Below are positions 14,874-22,094 of a DNA stretch of 64,000 nucleotides, one piece after another. The notes under the pieces were generated by a model. The model was given only the letters and a program-made list of their open reading frames with translations, did no database searches and had not been told where the DNA came from. Both the position numbers and the translations under genes were made by a program. Origin of the DNA: a virus. Positions within the stretch are counted from its first letter, which is position 1; every line of letters starts with the position of its first letter. The DNA is taken from IMG/VR virus record IMGVR_UViG_3300045996_002431, positions 1-64,000 of that record, one strand, 5' to 3'.

Positions 14874-15072
14874 AGACACACTAAGAAAAGCAGCGGACCT
14901 CGCTATTCACCATAACCAGGCTTCGGTGCCATTCTTCCAAAGGAAGCTTAATATGTCCTACCTGAAGGCGGAAATCGTTTGTACCGCACTGGAAGGATAC
15001 GGAGCCATCCGGCAGACAGAAACAAGGGAGTATGAAGTTAATCATGAAGTAGCCAAACAATTATTCAAGTAA
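14860..15072 (+). CDS. FtsK-gamma-like winged-helix DNA-binding protein
   Basis: A 70-residue protein. ASVPFFQRKLNMSYLKAEIVCTALEGYGAIRQ follows the pattern of the FtsK gamma domain ('S.S.LQR.L.IGY.RA..I...LE..G.I'), a winged helix that reads the strand-polar KOPS motif on chromosomes. Here it stands alone without motor domains, as in several phages and plasmids. Given that this genome carries its own strand-polarised 9-mer, a sequence-reading role is worth considering, but no direct link can be shown. Confidence 0.65.
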   Translation: MQEFKDTLRKAADLAIHHNQASVPFFQRKLNMSYLKAEIVCTALEGYGAIRQTETREYEVNHEVAKQLFK

Positions 15073-15447
15073 ATGGAAAACTTATTTGAAATAGGGGACA
15101 GGGTGATCTGTGTTGACGATCGCCGAAACCATCCTCAGACTGTATTCGACTTCCGGCAATGGGTCGTAAGGGAAAAGGAATACCATGTAAGAGGCTTTCA
15201 GGGGAATGATGGTATCGTAACAGGTATTCTTCTTGAAGAGGTCCATAATCCACCCATATTCATTAAATTACTGGGTAGGAAACAGGAGCCCGCATTTGCG
15301 GTATGGAGATTCAGGAAAACTAAATCTGCGTTTTTGATCGCTGAAGAAAAAGAAGAAGAGTGTGTTCCGATAGAGGAACTTCCGCCCGGAGAACTTAACC
15401 CAGGAAAATTCACAATAGATTTAAGACCAGCAGCACAAAATGTCTAG
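15073..15447 (+). CDS. SH3-like hypothetical protein, paralogue of 6211-6522
   Basis: A 124-residue protein: FEIGDRVICVDDRRNHP, EYHVRGFQGNDGIVTGILLEEV and EPAFAVWRFRK. The opening 'G-D-x-V-I-C-V-D-D' and the EYxV strand match the left-arm protein at 6211-6522. The family usually has a small SH3-like barrel followed by 'RF-x-P'. The stop codon TAG falls inside the first inverted repeat of the downstream regulatory element. Confidence 0.65.
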   Translation: MENLFEIGDRVICVDDRRNHPQTVFDFRQWVVREKEYHVRGFQGNDGIVTGILLEEVHNPPIFIKLLGRKQEPAFAVWRFRKTKSAFLIAEEKEEECVPIEELPPGELNPGKFTIDLRPAAQNV

Positions 15448-15530
15448 GTTGTTAGAGAAATCAGAGGAACCTAGACATAGACCTAGACACGATGTCTAGG
15501 TTGATGAAGAAATTAAAAGGAACCTAGACA
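15441..15530. promoter_or_regulatory. Tandem inverted repeats (two hairpins/operators)
   Basis: TGTCTAGGTT at 15441-15450 and 15493-15502, each followed by its exact reverse complement AACCTAGACA at 15468-15477 and 15521-15530. Loops are 17 and 18 nt. The copies start 52 bp apart (about five helical turns). A fifth partial half-site ACCTAGACA lies at 15481-15489. As DNA these are paired operator dyads; as RNA, two tandem hairpins upstream of the gene at 15544. Each left arm also contains an ATG (15440, 15492) opening frames that begin MSRL. Confidence 0.75.
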
Positions 15531-15543
15531 TTAACCCACTAAC

Positions 15544-15825
15544 ATGAAAGCAACAATATTCTATTCATCACGCCGAAGGGCAGAATCCATGAAAATGTGG
15601 TTATCGATCGATCTTCAGAAAAAGATCGGTAATTCACTGATATTCGAAGAGTCCCCCAATCCAAGGATCCGGTCAGCCGGAGATCTTGAGAACGGTAACA
15701 AGATTCATGCTAATGACAAAGTATCCACTTGCGTTGTAATCCTTAAGGGAGTGCATAACGATGATCTAAGAGGAGATTACGAAGTTGAACAGGAGGGTGA
15801 TTGGTTTTATCTTGATAAAATTTAA
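15544..15825 (+). CDS. Hypothetical protein under the tandem repeats
   Basis: A 93-residue protein (MKATIFYSSRRRAESMKMWLSIDLQKKIGNSL...). It starts 14 bp after the tandem inverted repeats, so it and the genes after it are the likely target of regulation. Basic N-terminal half, beta-rich C-terminal half. No family recognised. Confidence 0.6.
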   Translation: MKATIFYSSRRRAESMKMWLSIDLQKKIGNSLIFEESPNPRIRSAGDLENGNKIHANDKVSTCVVILKGVHNDDLRGDYEVEQEGDWFYLDKI

Positions 15826-15829
15826 AAAC

Positions 15830-16018
15830 ATGAGATATATTATTATTCCTTTACTAATACTGTTTTACATTTACTGGTCTTATTTATCAGTGGTGAATAT
15901 ACTTGACTGCTTTCCTAGACTGGAGTGGTATGCCGCTTTGTGGTTTACTGTACACTCAGCAATCAGTGTTAGTATAGTGTTCACGTACTTGTTGTATTTC
16001 ACAATCAAACACTGGTAG
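15830..16018 (+). CDS. Small two-TM membrane protein
   Basis: A 62-residue protein from ATG 15830 (MRYIIIPLLILFYIYW); a start at 15785 would overlap the previous gene by 41 bp. Two hydrophobic segments are joined by a short loop with a Cys and Pro-Arg (LDCFPRLEWYA). Ends KHW. Function unknown. Confidence 0.6.
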   Translation: MRYIIIPLLILFYIYWSYLSVVNILDCFPRLEWYAALWFTVHSAISVSIVFTYLLYFTIKHW

Positions 16019-16273
16019 ATGACCCTAAAAAGGATCTTTGACGACACATTGAGACCGGGGGATCCGGTTATTCATAGACTGTCAGATCAAACATGTGAGT
16101 ATGTCGCGGTATTTATAGATGATATCATTATTGTTAAGTTCGGAGACTATCACTATAAGGTTCATCAGAAGCATGTGAGTAAGTTCAGGTTGTATATGTT
16201 TTTTAAATGGATAGGTCAGAAAGCTTATGGAATTAACTGTAGACTCGGAAGGATTTTCCGCCGTGGAAAATAA
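16019..16273 (+). CDS. Hypothetical basic protein
   Basis: An 84-residue protein starting directly after the previous stop. Beta strands (CEYVAVFIDDIIIVKFGDYHYKV) then a strongly basic C-terminus (FKWIGQKAYGINCRLGRIFRRGK). Could bind nucleic acid or membrane. TTTCCGCCG lies at 16255 near its end. Confidence 0.55.
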   Translation: MTLKRIFDDTLRPGDPVIHRLSDQTCEYVAVFIDDIIIVKFGDYHYKVHQKHVSKFRLYMFFKWIGQKAYGINCRLGRIFRRGK

Positions 16274-16279
16274 AGAATC

Positions 16280-16816
16280 ATGTTCAAGCCATTCAAAGGA
16301 GAATGCAAAGATTGTGGTAATTGGCGTTGGATCGTCGTTAAAGCCGGATTTTGTAAAGCGTGTAATGAGCGGCGAAAGTTCAGTTCTTCTAAAAGAGATG
16401 GATGGACCCAGGATATTGTGGCCACAAAAGAGGACAAACATAATTATAAAAAAGACTTCAAGACAAAAAAACCGATTCAGAAAAAGGCATCAAAGATACA
16501 GTACCGCAAAAAAAGTACTGGTGAGCTGGCGCTTTTCCTTGAAATGTGGCAAGAGGCAATCGAGAGTCCTACGGGTCCCGTATGTAGATGTTGCGCCACG
16601 CCCCTGGGATTCTTCTCTGTGTCATACTTCTCTCATTTACTGGGAAAAGGAGCCTACCCTAAGTTTAGACTCTTTAAAGAAAATATTTGGATTAAATGCA
16701 CGGAGTGTCATAAACTTTGGGAAACAAAGGCCATCTCCGATCTTCCAATTTGGTTCTCAGGAGCCATAGCTGAAAAAGAAAGATTAAAACAATTATATTA
16801 CACCAAAACACTATAA
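16280..16816 (+). CDS. HNH-like / NinG-like treble-clef protein
   Basis: A 178-residue protein with two zinc modules. The N-terminus has CKDCGNW...GFCKAC (Cys-X2-Cys twice). The C-terminus has CRCCATPLG followed by SHLLGKGAYPKFRLFKENIWIKCTECHKLW, which follows the HNH-type treble clef of phage NinG/HNH proteins (C..C, H in the first strand, N, C..CH). The lysine-rich linker (about 55-80) would contact DNA. Likely a structure- or sequence-specific endonuclease or recombination accessory protein. A longer overlapping frame (16227-16769) is a shadow. Confidence 0.65.
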   Translation: MFKPFKGECKDCGNWRWIVVKAGFCKACNERRKFSSSKRDGWTQDIVATKEDKHNYKKDFKTKKPIQKKASKIQYRKKSTGELALFLEMWQEAIESPTGPVCRCCATPLGFFSVSYFSHLLGKGAYPKFRLFKENIWIKCTECHKLWETKAISDLPIWFSGAIAEKERLKQLYYTKTL

Positions 16817-16819
16817 ATT

Positions 16820-17005
16820 ATGAAATCACCTAAATATTCTCTAATGCCCTTTCTTCTGTCAGTTTTATTAATAACAGTATTGTACTTTATTTTTGTTTTC
16901 ATTTCACTCAAATGGGACCCCTCTGATTGGAGGTCTGATGGTCGGTTCGCTTTTGTTTTTTTTTCACTAGTGCTTATAGTTGGCGTCTTGACAGCCAAAG
17001 GTTAA
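16820..17005 (+). CDS. Small two-TM membrane protein
   Basis: A 61-residue protein: a hydrophobic segment (LMPFLLSVLLITVLYFIFVF), a polar loop (KWDPSDWRSDGR) and a second segment ending KG. Leader AACACTATAAATT. It is one of several tiny membrane proteins spread through this operon. Function unknown. Confidence 0.55.
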   Translation: MKSPKYSLMPFLLSVLLITVLYFIFVFISLKWDPSDWRSDGRFAFVFFSLVLIVGVLTAKG

Positions 17006-17007
17006 AA

Positions 17008-17460
17008 ATGAGATCGTTCACCGGAATATTTAACGCCAAGATAGATCGAGGGGAAATCTACTTTGATTCTCCCAACGATCACGACGCATATCTTAACCAT
17101 CACGATGGCCAGGACATAACAGTGACTTATGAAATAACTTCCAGGTCATCTGTAAAAAAGAAACTCTACAACTATTATCACGGACACGTACTCGACATGT
17201 ATGTAAAGAAATTTACAGAAGACGGTTTCGCTGGAATTGATAAAGTAGCTGCTGACGAATTCATAAAATCACGTATCGCAAGGTTCAAGGTTTACAACGA
17301 AAAAACCGGAGAGACTATTGAGTATCATGAAGACAAAAGAGGAATGAATAAAGAGCGGCTGACTAAATTTGTGTCAGATGCTATTTATCTTGGAGAAGAG
17401 ATGGGTATTCAGTTTGTGGATGCGGAAGAGTATAAAACAGGATGGAAAAAAGCAAAGTAA
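17008..17460 (+). CDS. Conserved phage early protein
   Basis: A 150-residue protein. GEIYFDSPNDHDAYLNHHDGQDITVTYEITSRSSVKKKLYNYYHGHVL resembles the opening of a family of phage early proteins: a short strand, a 'G-x-x-V-x-V-x-x' strand, then 'RS..Q...Y-x-x-G-x-V'. That family often lies next to single-strand annealing or nuclease genes. Here the recombination nuclease begins 660 bp downstream. The C-terminal half is charged and helical. The exact role is not known to me. Confidence 0.55.
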   Translation: MRSFTGIFNAKIDRGEIYFDSPNDHDAYLNHHDGQDITVTYEITSRSSVKKKLYNYYHGHVLDMYVKKFTEDGFAGIDKVAADEFIKSRIARFKVYNEKTGETIEYHEDKRGMNKERLTKFVSDAIYLGEEMGIQFVDAEEYKTGWKKAK

Positions 17461-17801
17461 CAATATTAACGCCGGAGGCTCTTCGCGAGGCCTTTGATTC
17501 AATGCCATATAGGACAGACGACTGGAGAGATGAGTATTTGAAATTCGAAAACCTTACATTCAACCTGGCATTCACCGATAATAAAAAGGTAGTGTCTTGC
17601 TGGTTTGTTTATTGTCCACTTTTTGGTGATGACGAGCCTAAGCCACCTAGGTTATTTTCAATTGAAGATTCTCATGCGATTAGTGCCATCAAAAATCAAA
17701 TCCCTGAGCCTATTTTTGGTCAAGATCCATTCATCGCACAAAAACAGCTTAAGGAGTATTATGACTTAATAATAAGTAAATTTGATGATTTGAAAAAATA
17801 A
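17442..17801 (+). CDS. Hypothetical protein
   Basis: A 119-residue protein overlapping the previous gene by 19 bp (ATG within the last codons). MEKSKVTILTPEALREAFDSM, NLAFTDNKKVVSCWFVYCPLFG and a helical end. Its stop codon lies in the first of two near-identical 33-bp direct repeats. No family recognised. Confidence 0.6.
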   Translation: MEKSKVTILTPEALREAFDSMPYRTDDWRDEYLKFENLTFNLAFTDNKKVVSCWFVYCPLFGDDEPKPPRLFSIEDSHAISAIKNQIPEPIFGQDPFIAQKQLKEYYDLIISKFDDLKK

Positions 17802-17806
17802 ATTTG
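17799..17806 (+). promoter_or_regulatory. Candidate promoter -7 element, copy 1
   Basis: TAAATTTG, five bases before the ATG of the gene at 17812. No good -33 element is seen at the expected distance, so this may need an activator, or may function as an operator only. Confidence 0.35.
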
Positions 17807-17811
17807 CAAAT

Positions 17812-18075
17812 ATGAAAAACAGCAACAAATCCGTATTCCCATTCATAGAGTTGAATGAAATAACAGGGAAACCTTTCGATCAACAATTTGGACTAACAAA
17901 ACGCGAGCATTTTGCTGCAATGGCTATGCAGGGTATTTTATCCAACAGTAATCAAGTTGAAAAATTTCAAGTAAATGACTGGGGAATAGACTCAAACAGA
18001 GTGGCTCAATGCGCTATTGATTGTGCCGACGAACTTTTAAGACAACTGGACAACCAGCAAAGCCCGATGATTTGA
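17812..18075 (+). CDS. Phage conserved hypothetical protein (GLTKREHFAAMAMQG family)
   Basis: An 87-residue protein. GLTKREHFAAMAMQGILS and a C-terminal helix AQCAIDCADELLRQL are the two conserved blocks of a very common small phage protein found beside recombination and replication genes. No biochemical function is established. The predicted transcript start lies at or next to its ATG. Confidence 0.65.
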   Translation: MKNSNKSVFPFIELNEITGKPFDQQFGLTKREHFAAMAMQGILSNSNQVEKFQVNDWGIDSNRVAQCAIDCADELLRQLDNQQSPMI

Positions 18076-18081
18076 AAAAAA

Positions 18082-18089
18082 TAAATTTG
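18082..18089 (+). promoter_or_regulatory. Candidate promoter -7 element, copy 2
   Basis: TAAATTTG within the second direct repeat, upstream of the nuclease gene at 18121. The first ATG after it (18095) opens a 9-codon frame (MKFAYYIAK) whose TGA overlaps the nuclease ATG, so it may be a leader peptide with coupled translation. Confidence 0.35.
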
Positions 18090-18120
18090 CAAATATGAAG
18101 TTTGCGTATTACATTGCAAA

Positions 18121-19191
18121 ATGACCCAAGTAACCAACCGCTACAAGTACCCTCAGCCATTAGTTGATGCCGTCTCTCACGACGGCCACATCACTTCGGG
18201 CGACATTTCAGTAACAACATTAATCGATGCTCCTCAGATATTTTATTTGAGAAAGAAGCACAAGGTTGATATACAAACAGACGTATCAGATTTGATTTGG
18301 GCTCTTATCGGGACTGCCATTCATGGTATCCTGGAACGAGCAAATATCACCAGCCACAGACGCAACGCCTTAATGGAAGTTATCCAGTTGCTGAAAGAAT
18401 TCTATTACAATAACCGTGAAAAGGAGGACCTTAAGGATGAGGCTTCCCAGGCAGAAAGAGTTTTCAAGTGGTTACTAAAGTTCATGTTCAAACATTATCC
18501 CGAACTCGAGTCTCGATATGAATTTGAAACTCATGTTACTCTTGAGGTTAACGGATGGGTTGTTTCCGGCACTGTCGATTTATATGATAAGATTGACAAG
18601 AGGATCCAGGACTATAAAGTCACCAGCACGTACATGTATACAACTCCGGAGGCTAGGAAGAAGTGGAAGCTTCAGGTAAATACATATGCTTATATGCTTC
18701 GAAAGAAAGGATACGAGGTTCTTGGTGCCGACATCATTGGTATTTTCCGCGATTGGTCAAGAAAGAAAGTAGGAAAGCCTAATTATCCGCCTCTTCAGGT
18801 AATGACCATGGAGATAATGCTTCACAAACAAGAGGATCTTGAAAAGTGGATTCTTCATAGGGTTAAGCTTCATCAAAAGGCACACGAGGGAGATTTTCCG
18901 CCTTGTAGTGGCGAAGAACGATGGGCGGTTGCCGATCAGTATGCGGTCCTGCAGTATAAAGAAGGCAAGGCGATATCGGGAAGCATAGTTTCCGAACGAG
19001 GTCTTGCTGAGAAGTTCGTAAAAGAGAACCAGCACAAATACAAGAAGCCCCTAATCATTGAGCACCGACCATCTGAATGGCGCAAGTGTGAGAGTTATTG
19101 TTCAGTTTCGAAATTCTGCGATCAGTGGGCGGAAAGAAAAAAACAAACAAGTTCACAATTTGTTAATAACTCTTCCGGTTGGGAAGGGTAA
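18121..19191 (+). CDS. PD-(D/E)XK exonuclease with Cys cluster (Cas4/RecB-like)
   Basis: A 356-residue protein. The RecB-family nuclease motifs are present in order: GTAIHGILE at about 63-71 (metal-binding His), SGTVDLYDK at about 149-157 (catalytic Asp), and DYKVTS at about 164-169 (D/E-X-K), followed by a Q/N-rich helix with 'QVNTYAYML'. One Cys at about 260 (PPCSGE) and three at the C-terminus (CESYC, then SKFC) fit the 4Fe-4S cluster of Cas4- and AddB-type enzymes. Probable role: resection of DNA ends for recombination or host DNA degradation. TTTCCGCCT, one base off the genome motif, lies within it at about 18895. Confidence 0.85.
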   Translation: MTQVTNRYKYPQPLVDAVSHDGHITSGDISVTTLIDAPQIFYLRKKHKVDIQTDVSDLIWALIGTAIHGILERANITSHRRNALMEVIQLLKEFYYNNREKEDLKDEASQAERVFKWLLKFMFKHYPELESRYEFETHVTLEVNGWVVSGTVDLYDKIDKRIQDYKVTSTYMYTTPEARKKWKLQVNTYAYMLRKKGYEVLGADIIGIFRDWSRKKVGKPNYPPLQVMTMEIMLHKQEDLEKWILHRVKLHQKAHEGDFPPCSGEERWAVADQYAVLQYKEGKAISGSIVSERGLAEKFVKENQHKYKKPLIIEHRPSEWRKCESYCSVSKFCDQWAERKKQTSSQFVNNSSGWEG

Positions 19192-19206
19192 CTTTTTCTA
19201 CATTTG
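19179..19206 (+). promoter_or_regulatory. Candidate promoter
   Basis: TTG (19179-19181) and TACATTTG (19199-19206) spaced by 17 bp, slightly short of the Bacteroidota norm but with a perfect TAnnTTTG. It would serve the genes from 19226 onward. Confidence 0.45.
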
Positions 19207-19225
19207 ATCGTACAAGAGTAAAAAA

Positions 19226-19504
19226 ATGGAAAAGAAAGTACGAATAAAGAGAAAAGAACTGATCGCAAAAAGAAATCCCGGTTGCATTGTTATTGATGAC
19301 TTTCACGTTGTCGAGAACTTTGAGAACGACGCAGTATCTGACATTATAAGAAGCGCCACGGCTCATTCAGCAGCAAGAAAGATAGCCGGTAGATTCAGAG
19401 TGGAGATGTTGAAGTTGCTCAATGATATTACCGCAGGCAATCCATCCCACGAAAGATTGATAGTGAGAATTAATGAATTAAAATCAAAATATAACCATGA
19501 ATAA
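19226..19504 (+). CDS. Hypothetical basic protein
   Basis: A 92-residue protein with a very basic start (MEKKVRIKRKELIAKR) and a helical remainder (SDIIRSATAHSAARKIAGRFRVEMLKLLN). Likely nucleic-acid or partner binding, without a recognised family. It overlaps the next gene by 8 bp. Confidence 0.55.
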   Translation: MEKKVRIKRKELIAKRNPGCIVIDDFHVVENFENDAVSDIIRSATAHSAARKIAGRFRVEMLKLLNDITAGNPSHERLIVRINELKSKYNHE

Positions 19505-20378
19505 TTTCCAAGAATTAAAAGAAGAATTGTTAGTAAAAGCAAAAGAAGCTAACGCCTGCTCTTCCGAATACAGGAGAGCGTATGGATCAGAAACCCAAGA
19601 ACAGTTATTAAAAGTAGTATACGATAATTTAAGTTGGTGTTTTGATCATAAAATTATTTCTGACGAATATTTTTCAAAATTCGATCAAGAAATTTTCCTA
19701 AAATCAGGCCTCGCAAATACAGGAGAATGTAATACTGGTTTTGCCAACGACGGATACGCCAACGCCGGAAACCGAAACGCCGGATACGCCAACGCCGGAA
19801 ACTACAACGCCGGAAACTACAACGCCGGATACGCCAACGCCGGAAACGACAACGCCGGAAACTACAACGCCGGAAACTACAACGCCGGAAACCGAAACGC
19901 CGGATACGCCAACGCCGGAAACGACAACGCCGGAAACGACAACGCCGGAAACGACAACGCCGGAAACTACAACGCCGGAAACTACAACGCCGGAAACTAC
20001 AACGCCGGAAACCGAAACGCCGGATACGCCAACGCCGGAAACGACAACGCCGGAGCCTTCAATACTATTCAATCTCCATACATGATGTTTAATAAGCCAT
20101 CTGACTGGACTTTTGAGAAATTCAGAGATTCAACAGCCTTCGGTCTTCTTAATTCAATAGACACAACTCTTTGGATCCCATCAGACAATATGAGTGATCA
20201 AGAAAAGAAATATCATCCATACCACGAAACGACTGGCGGTTACATTAAAAATATTCCTTTCAAAGAGGCTTTTACTAACCAATGGAATAATTGGTCAAAT
20301 TCTGCTAAACAATCATTTAAAGACCTGCCCAACTTTGATGCTGAAGTGTTTTTTAAAATAACCGGTGTAAAGATGTAA
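19497..20378 (+). CDS. Pentapeptide (xNxGx)-repeat protein
   Basis: A 293-residue protein. Residues about 76-188 are a run of five-residue units of the form NAG followed by NY, ND, NR or YA. This matches the xNxGx type of pentapeptide repeat, which can fold as a regular solenoid. The DNA is a 15-bp tandem repeat. N-terminal residues 1-75 are helical. The C-terminus (WTFEKFRDSTAFGLLNS... FKDLPNFDAEVFFKITGVKM) is a unit I know from pentapeptide-repeat proteins of phages and mobile elements. Function is unknown; DNA-mimic proteins of other pentapeptide types inhibit gyrase, but that is only an analogy. Confidence 0.75.
   Translation: MNNFQELKEELLVKAKEANACSSEYRRAYGSETQEQLLKVVYDNLSWCFDHKIISDEYFSKFDQEIFLKSGLANTGECNTGFANDGYANAGNRNAGYANAGNYNAGNYNAGYANAGNDNAGNYNAGNYNAGNRNAGYANAGNDNAGNDNAGNDNAGNYNAGNYNAGNYNAGNRNAGYANAGNDNAGAFNTIQSPYMMFNKPSDWTFEKFRDSTAFGLLNSIDTTLWIPSDNMSDQEKKYHPYHETTGGYIKNIPFKEAFTNQWNNWSNSAKQSFKDLPNFDAEVFFKITGVKM
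19724..20053 (+). repeat. 15-bp tandem repeat tract
   Basis: About 20 units of CGCCGGAAACTACAA-like sequence, in register with codons. Units differ mainly at one or two codons (TAC, GAC, CGA, or TACGCC), so variation is confined to fixed positions. Because the unit is a multiple of three without stops, other frames and the complement are also open across it. Such tracts can change length by slippage. Confidence 0.85.
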
Positions 20379-20380
20379 TC

Positions 20381-20551
20381 ATGACAACTAGATTTGAAAT
20401 AATACAGTGGCTTCAGGAAAAGGAAAGAGAGGCCATGAAGAATAAGACTGACAACGCATGGAACGCGGACATGGAAGAAGTCCGTTATGAAGAAGGAAGA
20501 ATCGATCTCATAAATGAATTAATTGAAAAACTAGAAGAAGATGAACAATAA
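20381..20551 (+). CDS. Small acidic protein
   Basis: A 56-residue protein (MTTRFEIIQWLQEKEREAMKNKTD...EKLEEDEQ) between the repeat protein and the ATPase. It starts 2 bp after the previous stop and overlaps the ATPase start by 11 bp, as operon genes here do. Mostly helical and strongly charged. Confidence 0.6.
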   Translation: MTTRFEIIQWLQEKEREAMKNKTDNAWNADMEEVRYEEGRIDLINELIEKLEEDEQ

Positions 20552-21935
20552 CCTCAAACTACAACAACTCGAAATCGAGAATTTTAAAGGCATTGGCGAG
20601 TTTCGCCGCCTGGACATCAATGGACGATCATTTGTTATTATCGCAAAGAATGAGTCAGGTAAGTCATCACTGATTGATGCGATCATTAGTCCGGTAAATA
20701 AGAAAGTCGTTCCGTCTAAGCCAATCAAAAAAGGCGAGGAAAGAGCAACCATCAGAGAGGTCCTGGCTGGTGAGGTTAATGGAGAGCAACGCGAATATAC
20801 TCTTGACCTTCATTTCACACCATCTCAGCAGACGGGTAAATTAATCGTTTATAACGAGAAGGAAGAAAAGATCGCACGTCCGGGTCAGTTTCTCGATGAT
20901 ATCCTTGGCAACTGTTCGTTTGATGTTGAGGAGTTTCTTAGAGGAAGCAGAGCCGAAGATCGCGAACGTCGCCTGAAGTTATTACGTCAGCTTACAGGCA
21001 AGGAAAAAGAGCTTGATGAATTGGATCGTCAGAAGAAAGAAACCGTCTCCAAGCGCGAGGAAATGAGCCGGGAGATCAAAACTCTCGACGCTAACGTATA
21101 CTCGCATGGGATTACCGACGAGGAGTTTCAAAAGTACATGAATCCGCCCAAGGTTTCTCCCGAAGAAATTGAAAAGGAACTTAAGGACGTGCAGCCAAGG
21201 ATCGACACCTACAATAAGCAAAAGGAAGAGTTTGCTAAGATCCTTAACCAGGTTGCTAATCTTGAGTCAGCGTCTTCCGCGAGCGAAATCGTAATTAAGG
21301 AACAGGAAGAATTAATCAAGAACCTTAAAAATCAGATCGTAGCGGCGGAAAAACGAATCGAAACCAACCGCGACATCATCAAACAATCATCCGAAGCCAT
21401 CGCGACTCACAAGGTTCGTATCGCAAAAGCAGAAAAATGGTTTGAGGCTCAGAAACTTCCGGATATTTCCGAAATTACTGATCGATTAAATGAAACCAAC
21501 AAGCACATGAATACGTACAAACGTATAGTTGAGTTTCAGGAAAAGCAGCAGACTCTCTTCAAGAAAAAACAAGAATATGAGAACCTATCAACAAGCATCG
21601 ATGAAATTGACAGACGAAAGGCGGGAATTATTGCGAAATCGAACCTGCCTGTTGCCGGACTCACGTTTGACGAGAGTGGGATATATCTCAATGGCCTACC
21701 TCTCGAATCCGGACAGATCAACTCCGCAAAAATACTTGAGGTTGGTGAAGAAATATCGATGGCTCTCAACCCAGGCCTCAAAGTCTTATTTGTTAGAGAT
21801 GGATCTCTTTACGATTCGGAGAACCTTAAGCGTCTTGTATCTAAGGCAGAATCTAGGGGTTATCAAGTCATCATTGAGATTGTTGGAGACAATCAGGAAC
21901 TTGAAATAAAGTGGACTGAAGATTATTTTAAATAG
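20541..21935 (+). CDS. SbcC/RecF/SMC-like ATPase
   Basis: A 464-residue protein. It opens LQQLEIENFKGIGEF, the usual start of ABC-type DNA-repair ATPases, with Walker A AKNESGKSSLIDA at about 34-46. A coiled coil runs from about 150 to 345. The ABC signature-like LESGQINSAKILEVG is at about 387-401 and a Walker B-like LKVLFVRDGSLYD at about 412-424. It is much shorter than SbcC (about 1000 residues). Together with the nucleases at 18121 and 29263 it probably forms a phage end-processing or recombination system. Confidence 0.8.
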   Translation: MNNNLKLQQLEIENFKGIGEFRRLDINGRSFVIIAKNESGKSSLIDAIISPVNKKVVPSKPIKKGEERATIREVLAGEVNGEQREYTLDLHFTPSQQTGKLIVYNEKEEKIARPGQFLDDILGNCSFDVEEFLRGSRAEDRERRLKLLRQLTGKEKELDELDRQKKETVSKREEMSREIKTLDANVYSHGITDEEFQKYMNPPKVSPEEIEKELKDVQPRIDTYNKQKEEFAKILNQVANLESASSASEIVIKEQEELIKNLKNQIVAAEKRIETNRDIIKQSSEAIATHKVRIAKAEKWFEAQKLPDISEITDRLNETNKHMNTYKRIVEFQEKQQTLFKKKQEYENLSTSIDEIDRRKAGIIAKSNLPVAGLTFDESGIYLNGLPLESGQINSAKILEVGEEISMALNPGLKVLFVRDGSLYDSENLKRLVSKAESRGYQVIIEIVGDNQELEIKWTEDYFK

Positions 21936-22094
21936 CTAACGGTTGCATGTTGATCCGTGTGCAATGGAAGATAGCCTAGAACGGATCCCACATTAAAAGA
22001 CAGGGAAGGATATTGTACACGCGAATGGTAGTAGTCTACTGGGTGACGAGGTTCAATGCAAGTGCGGTAGTCGGCACACTCCCTGTTTAAATAA
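21936..22094 (+). ncRNA. Structured non-coding segment (two hairpin modules)
   Basis: GATCCGT (21952-21958) pairs with ACGGATC (21981-21987) around a 22-nt loop. ACAGGGA (22000-22006) pairs with TCCCTGT (22080-22086), closing an 87-nt domain with an inner GTGC/GCAC hairpin (22062-22077). The 87-nt size and 7-bp closing stem recall a class II tRNA, but no acceptable T-arm precedes the 3' strand. No credible reading frame is present on either strand. Confidence 0.4.

Larger units (their letters stand above)
17784..18099. repeat. Near-identical 33/34-bp direct repeats with internal palindrome
   Basis: Copy 1 is 17784-17816 and copy 2 is 18066-18099, differing by one added A in an A-tract. Each contains GATGATTTG, an A-run, TAAATTTG (a promoter -7 match) and the palindrome ATTTGCAAAT, then ATGAA. 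Each bridges the stop codon of one gene and an ATG. A third ATTTGCAAATAT occurs in the control region at 7897-7908. Confidence 0.7.

Noticed and set aside
16227-16769. 180-residue + frame overlapping the HNH-like gene
   Set aside because: The other frame (16280-16816) has clear Zn motifs and a proper start; this one is a shadow.
19724-20053. Tandem repeat tract as a CRISPR array
   Set aside because: Units are 15 bp, contiguous, without spacers, and in frame with a protein.
19741-20085. TPET-repeat frame (+) and VSGV-repeat frame (-) as genes
   Set aside because: They are other frames of the same 15-bp repeat; neither has a sensible start or flanking sequence.
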